Shown here piece after piece: positions 13,862 through 18,845 of a stretch of DNA of 18,845 nucleotides. Both the position numbers and the translations under genes were made by a program. This DNA comes from Bacteroidales bacterium (GTDB lineage: Bacteria > Bacteroidota > Bacteroidia > Bacteroidales > UBA932), in the NCBI GenBank assembly GCA_016283985.1, contig JAEENZ010000165.1:1-18845 (forward strand), read 5' to 3'. Under the pieces are notes generated by a model that did no database searches, was not told the origin of the DNA, and saw nothing but the letters and a program-made list of their open reading frames with translations. Each line of letters starts with the position of its first letter. The stretch's first letter is position 1.

Positions 13862-14839
13862 ATGGTAGAATTTCCGGATAAACAATGGAAAGATTATGAG
13901 CTGCTGGACAGCGGCTGTGGCGAGAAACTTGAGCGTTTCGGCTCCGTGGTGATGGCTCGTCCCGAGCCCAAGGCACTGTGGAACAAGAGTCTCCCTGAGG
14001 CGGAATGGAAACATCTTTCACATGTCGCCTTCAAACTCGCAGGATCTGCTGCGAAATCCGGCGCCATTGAGGACCGGGGCACCTGGGAACGTCATAAAAA
14101 GATTGACGATCAGTGGTATATCTCCTATCCGGGCCTGCAGGATGGACTCAAGTTCCGCCTGCGTCTGGGCCTCACCGCCTTCAAACACGTTGGAGTCTTC
14201 CCCGAACAGGCCCCTAACTGGGAATTTATCTTCTCACAGGTCCGCAGGCTGGCAAGTGATATCAATCGGCCGAAGGTACTCAACCTCTTCGCATACACCG
14301 GCGGCGCATCGTTGGCGGCAAAGGCGGCCGGCGCGGATGTCACCCATCTCGACAGCATCAAACAGGTAGTCACATGGGCCCGCGGGAATATGGAAGCCAG
14401 CGGCATGGACGGCATACGCTGGATTGTGGAGGATGCGATGAAGTTCGTGCAGCGCGAAGAACGCCGTGGCAACCTTTACGATGGCATCATCCTCGATCCT
14501 CCGGCCTATGGGCACGGTCCGAACGGAGAGAAATGGAAACTGGATGAAAGTCTCTTTGGCCTTCTGAAGAGCGTGGCGCATATCCTGAAACCGAAGGATT
14601 CCTTCATGGTCCTGAACCTCTACTCCAACGGCTATTCCGCCGCCCTTGGAGAAACTCTTGTCCGGGAAGCGTTTGGGTTGGGGTCAAACGGACGGGCAAT
14701 GCCCGTACAGTCGGCCCCTTGTGGGTCACTGACGGGCCCTTTGCCCGTCGCGGCTGGCCTGTCCAGCGGCGAGCTGGCCCTCCCCGACCCCTTCGGCAAA
14801 ACCCTCCCCCTCAGCATCTACGTCCGCCTTACCCGCTAG
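13862..14839 (+). CDS. Class I SAM-dependent methyltransferase, RlmI-like, with palindromic-element insertion
   Basis: 325 residues. An N-terminal region (1-110, ending RLGLTAFKHVGVFPEQ) precedes a Rossmann methyltransferase domain. That domain has the SAM loop NLFAYTGGASLAA (141-153), an acidic Asp164 in THLDSIK, and the catalytic-type motif LDPPAYGHG (211-219). This is the RlmI/RlmK (COG1092) kind, usually acting on 23S rRNA, here without the N-terminal PUA domain of RlmI. Residues 276-297 come from copy C of the palindromic element. They sit between VREAFG and GELALPDPFGKTLPL, which would normally be joined by a short loop, and the extra length is consistent with an insertion. The reading frame is intact. 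The actual RNA target is not known. Confidence 0.87.
   Translation: MVEFPDKQWKDYELLDSGCGEKLERFGSVVMARPEPKALWNKSLPEAEWKHLSHVAFKLAGSAAKSGAIEDRGTWERHKKIDDQWYISYPGLQDGLKFRLRLGLTAFKHVGVFPEQAPNWEFIFSQVRRLASDINRPKVLNLFAYTGGASLAAKAAGADVTHLDSIKQVVTWARGNMEASGMDGIRWIVEDAMKFVQREERRGNLYDGIILDPPAYGHGPNGEKWKLDESLFGLLKSVAHILKPKDSFMVLNLYSNGYSAALGETLVREAFGLGSNGRAMPVQSAPCGSLTGPLPVAAGLSSGELALPDPFGKTLPLSIYVRLTR
14689..14753 (+). repeat. Coding palindromic element, copy C
   Basis: 65 bp in the methyltransferase gene, beginning at codon position 3, so it is read in a different frame from copies A and B. The stem GCCCGT/ACGGGC replaces GCTGGC/GCCAGC of A and GCAGGT/ACCTGC of B. ACGGGC occurs at 14692-14697 and 14732-14737, and GCCCGT at 14701-14706 and 14743-14748. 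Two alternative foldings are therefore possible, side-by-side hairpins or one nested stem. Confidence 0.86.
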
Positions 14840-14860
14840 AACCCCCATACATTAAAGCAT

Positions 14861-16090
14861 ATGACCAAAAAACAATTAAGCGCCCTCCCCCTTATCGAAC
14901 AGGGGAAATACCACTACGACGAATATAACATGGCCGATGCCTGGATTGCATTTTCGAAAGCAGCGGATGAAGGAGAAGCCGGCGCTTACGCATACATGGG
15001 AAAGATGCTTTACGACGGGGATTGGACCCCTGACTACAAGTCCGATGTCAATGGAGCGCTTGACTTATGGGAGACAGGGATGGATATGGGCGATGCCGAA
15101 TGCAAGAATCTGTTCGAACAGCACAAGGATGAGGAGATGCTCGACCCGCAGGAGATAGAGTTCGAGAAAGGCGACAGCTATATGGGAGATATTGACGGGA
15201 ATGGCCTGCCGCATGGAAGCGGCCACATGGATTACGAACTCAACGGCTACTATGCTTCATATGATGGCCTGTGGCAGCACGGAAAGCGCTGTGGCAAAGG
15301 TCATTACCATAAATTCAGCAAGGGCGGCGGTGCGAGCCACAGCTACGATTATAAAGGTGAGTGGCTGGATGACAAAGAGCACGGCCAGGGCACGTCGGTG
15401 CAGAGCGACGAAACAGGCGTCCATCTCAGCACAGTATCCGAAACATACACCGGCGGCTTCCGTGAGGGCAAGCGCCATGGGCACGGCGTCATCGTCCGGG
15501 ACAGTTTCGACGGAAGATTCGCCGATGGCAAGGACCGTTTCGAGGGCGAGTTCGAGGATGGGAAAACGGTTGGTCACGGAGTCTGGAAATATGCCAACGG
15601 AGACCGGTTCGAGGGCGAATTCAGCGACTACTGCAACAGGAACGGCCATGGCATCTACACCTTCGCGAAGGGCCAGAAGTTCGAGGGCGAATGGAAAGAC
15701 GACAGTCTGGTCGCAGAAAGCATCAAATCCGAGGCCGACACCCCGATCCTGCTGGTTACCGAGCACCATCAGGGCTTAGACTACAACTACACCGGCAAGT
15801 TCCTGCTGATTCCCGAGCAGGGGATGAACCTGTACGAAAACGCCGCCACCCTCCGGAGGGATTCCTCTTTCGACATGCAGGATGCCGGGATCGAGATAAC
15901 GGAGGTCGGCCCGGACAGAGTCAGCTACAAGGTCAAGCCGCAGTTCATTCCAGGGTCCACGGAGATTAGCGACACCGTCCGCAGGGGAGAAAACAAAAAG
16001 TATACTGTATCAAAAGATGCAGTCGCAACCATCTATGACGATGATTACGACTACACAATAGAAAGCCGGCTGGAGATCAGTTGCCTCTAA
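14861..16090 (+). CDS. MORN-repeat protein with N-terminal Sel1-like region
   Basis: 409 residues with no signal peptide, so probably cytoplasmic. Residues 13-90 resemble Sel1/TPR-like repeats (YHYDEYNMADAWIAFSKAAD, then GAYAYMGKMLYDGDW). Residues about 105-285 hold a series of MORN motifs (YKGEWLDDKEHGQGT, YTGGFREGKRHGHGV, FEGEFEDGKTVGHGVWKYANG, FEGEFSDYCNRNGHGIYTFAKG, FEGEWKDD). The last 110 residues look like a beta-rich domain of unknown type. MORN repeats are beta-hairpin arrays linked to lipid or protein binding. The gene follows the methyltransferase by 21 nt, so they may be cotranscribed. No function can be assigned from sequence. Confidence 0.85.
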   Translation: MTKKQLSALPLIEQGKYHYDEYNMADAWIAFSKAADEGEAGAYAYMGKMLYDGDWTPDYKSDVNGALDLWETGMDMGDAECKNLFEQHKDEEMLDPQEIEFEKGDSYMGDIDGNGLPHGSGHMDYELNGYYASYDGLWQHGKRCGKGHYHKFSKGGGASHSYDYKGEWLDDKEHGQGTSVQSDETGVHLSTVSETYTGGFREGKRHGHGVIVRDSFDGRFADGKDRFEGEFEDGKTVGHGVWKYANGDRFEGEFSDYCNRNGHGIYTFAKGQKFEGEWKDDSLVAESIKSEADTPILLVTEHHQGLDYNYTGKFLLIPEQGMNLYENAATLRRDSSFDMQDAGIEITEVGPDRVSYKVKPQFIPGSTEISDTVRRGENKKYTVSKDAVATIYDDDYDYTIESRLEISCL

Positions 16091-16094
16091 GGCA

Positions 16095-18845
16095 TCACTT
16101 CTCGGTCGCGCTGCTGACCATGTCGGTCAGACCCTTCTCGACCTGCTCGCCAAGTTCCTTATCGCCTGCGGCTTTCAGCACGTCTGCGAGATAGTAGATG
16201 TAGTTGCCGCAAAGCTCGAATTCATCCTGGGCGAAGGAATAGAACTCCAGATAGAAAGCCGCGGAGGAAAGCACTTCATCTGCATACCTCACTGCCAGTG
16301 CGCGTGCCTTTTCCTGCTGCCCCAGTTTATAATAGAGTTCCACGGTCTTGACTACCATGTAATCGTTGCCGCTGAACCCAATGGGGATGGCGCAGATTGG
16401 GAAGTTGACCATGGCTGCTTCGCTCTGGTCCAGCATCTCCAGCGCGCGTTCGGGCTGCCCGTTGGCGATGAAGGCATTCGCGCAGTTCACGTGGAGGTTG
16501 CGGATTCCCATCACGGCCAGGAAGGTATAGCAGTTCTGATAGTCCACGAACCATCCGGGCGTCTTCAGGGCATCGAAGGAATAAACCTCCGTCATGTAGT
16601 GATACAGCTCGTCGGGATCCACGATGCCGAAGGAACTGGAAGACGGCCTGTTCTTGAAAGGAACCAGCTTGGAGGAGAATCCGTCACTCATCAGATACTC
16701 CTTGATGCCTATGTTCAAGTCGCCGCCGTTGCTCAGCATGTTGAGCGGGCGGTCCCACTGGTAGTTGGAAAGGAAGTCCAGCACGAACAGCTCGGGTTTT
16801 GTGAGGAAATCCTTGCTGGCGGGAATCTCAAGGATGATGGTGTCCAGCATCCTGTCGGCCATCGCCTCCGATACTATCCCGCTCGCCAGGGCGTTCTTCT
16901 TGTTCACCGGCACGGATATCTTCCGCGAGGCAATATAATCGTAGCGCCTTCCGGAACTCATCTGCACCTTCACCTGGGGATGCTTGAAGAGTTTCATCAC
17001 GTCGTCGATGCTCATCACGCGGTTCCGCTGGTCGTAGATGGGAATATATTCGTTGGTGCCGTAGAGGTACTGCTCCGGGCCTATCGTAAGTGGCAGGGGC
17101 TTGCTTTCGTTGCAGGCCCACTTCATCTGGTCGATGTGCCAGTCGGTGCCGAGAAGCGACGTGTTGGCGATGCGCACGTCCGTGCGGACATCCTCCACCT
17201 CCTGGGCATACCAGAGGGGGAATGTGTCGTTGTCGCCGTGGGTCACGAGGATGCCCTGAGGCCCTACGGACTTGAGATAGTTGGATCCGAGTTCAGGGGC
17301 GGTGCGGCGGTTGCTGCGGTCGTGGTCGTCCCAGTTCTCCGCGGCCATCAGTGCGGGTACGCACAGGCAGACTGCGGTGAGGAATGCTCCCAGAGGGGCG
17401 CTGAACCTGCCATGCAGGGTTTCGTCCAGCAGCTCATACAACCCGAGCATGCCGAGGCCTATCCACACCGTGAAGAAATAGAAGGATCCCGCGAAGGCAT
17501 AGTCCCTTTCGCGCACCTGGAACGGCGGCATGTTGAGGTAGATGACCACGGCGATGCCTGTCATGAAGAACATGAGGAAGTTCAGCCAGCATCCGCGCTT
17601 GTCGCGCCCGTACTGGAAGAAGAGACCTATTAGACCCAGGATGAACGGAAGGAAGTAGTAGTGGTTCTTGCCCTTGTTGTCCGCCAGGACCGATGGTGCG
17701 TCGCTCTGGTCTCCCAGACGCCAGTCGTCGATGAACTTGACCCCACTTTCCCAGTTGCCGAGGAATATCTCCCCGGGGGTGGGGCTGTGAACGTCATTCT
17801 GGCGGCCGACGAAGTTCCACATGAAATAGCGCCAGTACATCCATCCCAGCTGGAAATCGAAGAAATAGGCGAGATTGGCGCCCATGGTGGGTTTGGGAGA
17901 TGCCGCCCCCTTGATCTTCCTGCCCCTGCCGTGCGTGTAGATCTTGTAGACATCCTTGCTCTGGGCATCCACGCCGCTCCACATGCGGGGGAACAGCATC
18001 TTGCCGGAGGCATCGTATTTGGCCTCGCCGGGACCGTCCACCTTTTTATATTTTCCATCCAGCGGCGTCCAGTACTTGGTCTCCTTGACGTCGAAAGGCG
18101 CGTCGTAGTACTGACCGTAGATCAGAGGTGTGCTGCCGTACTGCTCGCGTGTGAGATACCGTACGAGGGTGAAGGCGTTGTCCGGCTGATACTCGTTGGT
18201 GGGAGTCTTCGCGCAGGAGCGGATGATGTCTATGCTGAAGATGGAGAAACCGATGATGATGGTGGTGAGGCACAGGAGGGCGGTGTTCCAGAAGACCTTT
18301 CCCTTGTCGAGGGTGCGGAACAGTCCCCAGAAGCAGAGGCCCAGGATGGCGGCCAGGAAGAAGGCCGCGCCGCTGTTGTATGGCAGTCCCAGCACATTCA
18401 CGAAGAAAAGGTCCACGTAGGCGGCCATCTTGGGCAGCCAGGGGATGACCATGAATACCAGGATTCCGAGTATGGCTCCGCCTATGACCAAAATCTTGAA
18501 CAGTTCCTTGAAAGTGAAGGGTTCGTCTTCGCGCTTACGGTAATAGTACATGAACACCAGCGCAGGAATCATGAGCAGATTGAGCAGATGGATTCCTATG
18601 CTGAGGCCCATCAGGAAGGCTATCAGCACTATCCAGCGGTTGGCATGAGGCTCGTCCGCCCGGTCGTACCACTTGGTCATGACCCAGAAGACGAGGGCCG
18701 TGACGAGCGAACTCATGGCGTACACTTCGCCCTCCACCGCGGAGAACCAGAATGTGTCTGAGAAGCAGTATGCGAGGGACCCGACGAGGCCTGCTCCAAT
18801 GATGGCGAGGGCGCGGCCGGTGTTCATCGAACCTTTGACCATACG
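16095..18845 (-). CDS. DUF2723 family polytopic membrane protein, N-terminus cut by window edge
   Basis: 916 codons are visible. The ATG at 18840-18842 is internal because the frame continues (Arg codon at 18843-18845), and the family usually has roughly another 100-150 residues upstream. The DUF2723 core is recognisable in LAYCFSDTFWFSAVEGEVYA. About ten hydrophobic helices are seen, in two groups separated by an extracytoplasmic region. A conserved segment THGDNDTFPLWYAQEVE lies near visible residue 531. The C-terminal part is soluble, with TPR-like helices (QPERALEMLDQSEAAM). The family has a GT-C-glycosyltransferase-like look and, as I recall, is listed as GT117 in CAZy. A role in protein or envelope glycosylation is inference. 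It ends 4 nt from the convergent MORN gene. Confidence 0.9.
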   Translation of the reverse strand, partial: RMVKGSMNTGRALAIIGAGLVGSLAYCFSDTFWFSAVEGEVYAMSSLVTALVFWVMTKWYDRADEPHANRWIVLIAFLMGLSIGIHLLNLLMIPALVFMYYYRKREDEPFTFKELFKILVIGGAILGILVFMVIPWLPKMAAYVDLFFVNVLGLPYNSGAAFFLAAILGLCFWGLFRTLDKGKVFWNTALLCLTTIIIGFSIFSIDIIRSCAKTPTNEYQPDNAFTLVRYLTREQYGSTPLIYGQYYDAPFDVKETKYWTPLDGKYKKVDGPGEAKYDASGKMLFPRMWSGVDAQSKDVYKIYTHGRGRKIKGAASPKPTMGANLAYFFDFQLGWMYWRYFMWNFVGRQNDVHSPTPGEIFLGNWESGVKFIDDWRLGDQSDAPSVLADNKGKNHYYFLPFILGLIGLFFQYGRDKRGCWLNFLMFFMTGIAVVIYLNMPPFQVRERDYAFAGSFYFFTVWIGLGMLGLYELLDETLHGRFSAPLGAFLTAVCLCVPALMAAENWDDHDRSNRRTAPELGSNYLKSVGPQGILVTHGDNDTFPLWYAQEVEDVRTDVRIANTSLLGTDWHIDQMKWACNESKPLPLTIGPEQYLYGTNEYIPIYDQRNRVMSIDDVMKLFKHPQVKVQMSSGRRYDYIASRKISVPVNKKNALASGIVSEAMADRMLDTIILEIPASKDFLTKPELFVLDFLSNYQWDRPLNMLSNGGDLNIGIKEYLMSDGFSSKLVPFKNRPSSSSFGIVDPDELYHYMTEVYSFDALKTPGWFVDYQNCYTFLAVMGIRNLHVNCANAFIANGQPERALEMLDQSEAAMVNFPICAIPIGFSGNDYMVVKTVELYYKLGQQEKARALAVRYADEVLSSAAFYLEFYSFAQDEFELCGNYIYYLADVLKAAGDKELGEQVEKGLTDMVSSATEK

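Noticed and set aside
16491..18761. Two long plus-strand open frames (about 380 and 366 codons) over the DUF2723 gene
   Set aside because: They mirror the real gene's codons, are rich in His, Val and Glu without domains or membrane helices, and have no promoter or start context.

Overview
The window reads as a chromosomal segment of a fairly GC-rich anaerobic member of the Bacteroidota, most likely order Bacteroidales. The signs are the rnfBCDGEA gene order, promoters of the Bacteroidota type (TAnnTTTG at -7, best case with TTTG at -33), and a large DUF2723 membrane protein. I cannot name the genus. No RNA genes, insertion sequences, phage genes or CRISPR arrays are visible.

Layout. 1-4297 (+): the end of rnfB, then rnfC, rnfD, rnfG, rnfE and rnfA, which encode the ion-translocating ferredoxin:NAD+ oxidoreductase. 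4257-6806 (-): a tight four-gene cluster of exported or membrane proteins. Transcription order is a TM2-domain protein, a LolA-like protein, then two proteins sharing a PGxGxxYAGD motif. The cluster converges on rnfA and overlaps it. 6935-9709 (+): nfnA, nfnB and a small lipoprotein. 9710-9948: an intergenic region with a four-block inverted repeat. 9949-11124 (+): a Rid/chorismatase-like protein carrying two copies of a palindromic element. 11096-12484 (-): a beta-helix lipoprotein. 12552-13802 (+): pgk with its own promoter and terminator. 13862-14839 (+): an RlmI-like methyltransferase carrying a third copy of the element. 14861-16090 (+): a MORN-repeat protein. 16095-18845 (-): a DUF2723 protein cut by the window edge.

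Metabolism. Rnf couples ferredoxin oxidation by NAD+ to ion export. NfnAB links reduced ferredoxin and NADH to NADP+. Together they form a ferredoxin/NADH/NADPH balancing module, with glycolytic pgk nearby.

Main discovery candidate. A 65-bp palindromic element occurs three times inside coding sequence (10147-10211, 10861-10925, 14689-14753), in two unrelated genes and in two reading frames, always without breaking the gene. Its stem is kept by compensatory base changes among the copies. This recalls the Rickettsia palindromic elements that insert into genes and are translated. An intergenic inverted repeat at 9715-9826 has the same X-X'-X-X' block topology as copy C. Other points of interest are a terminator-like hairpin inside a signal-peptide coding sequence (about 6359-6384) and two promoters so close to start codons that leaderless mRNAs are likely.
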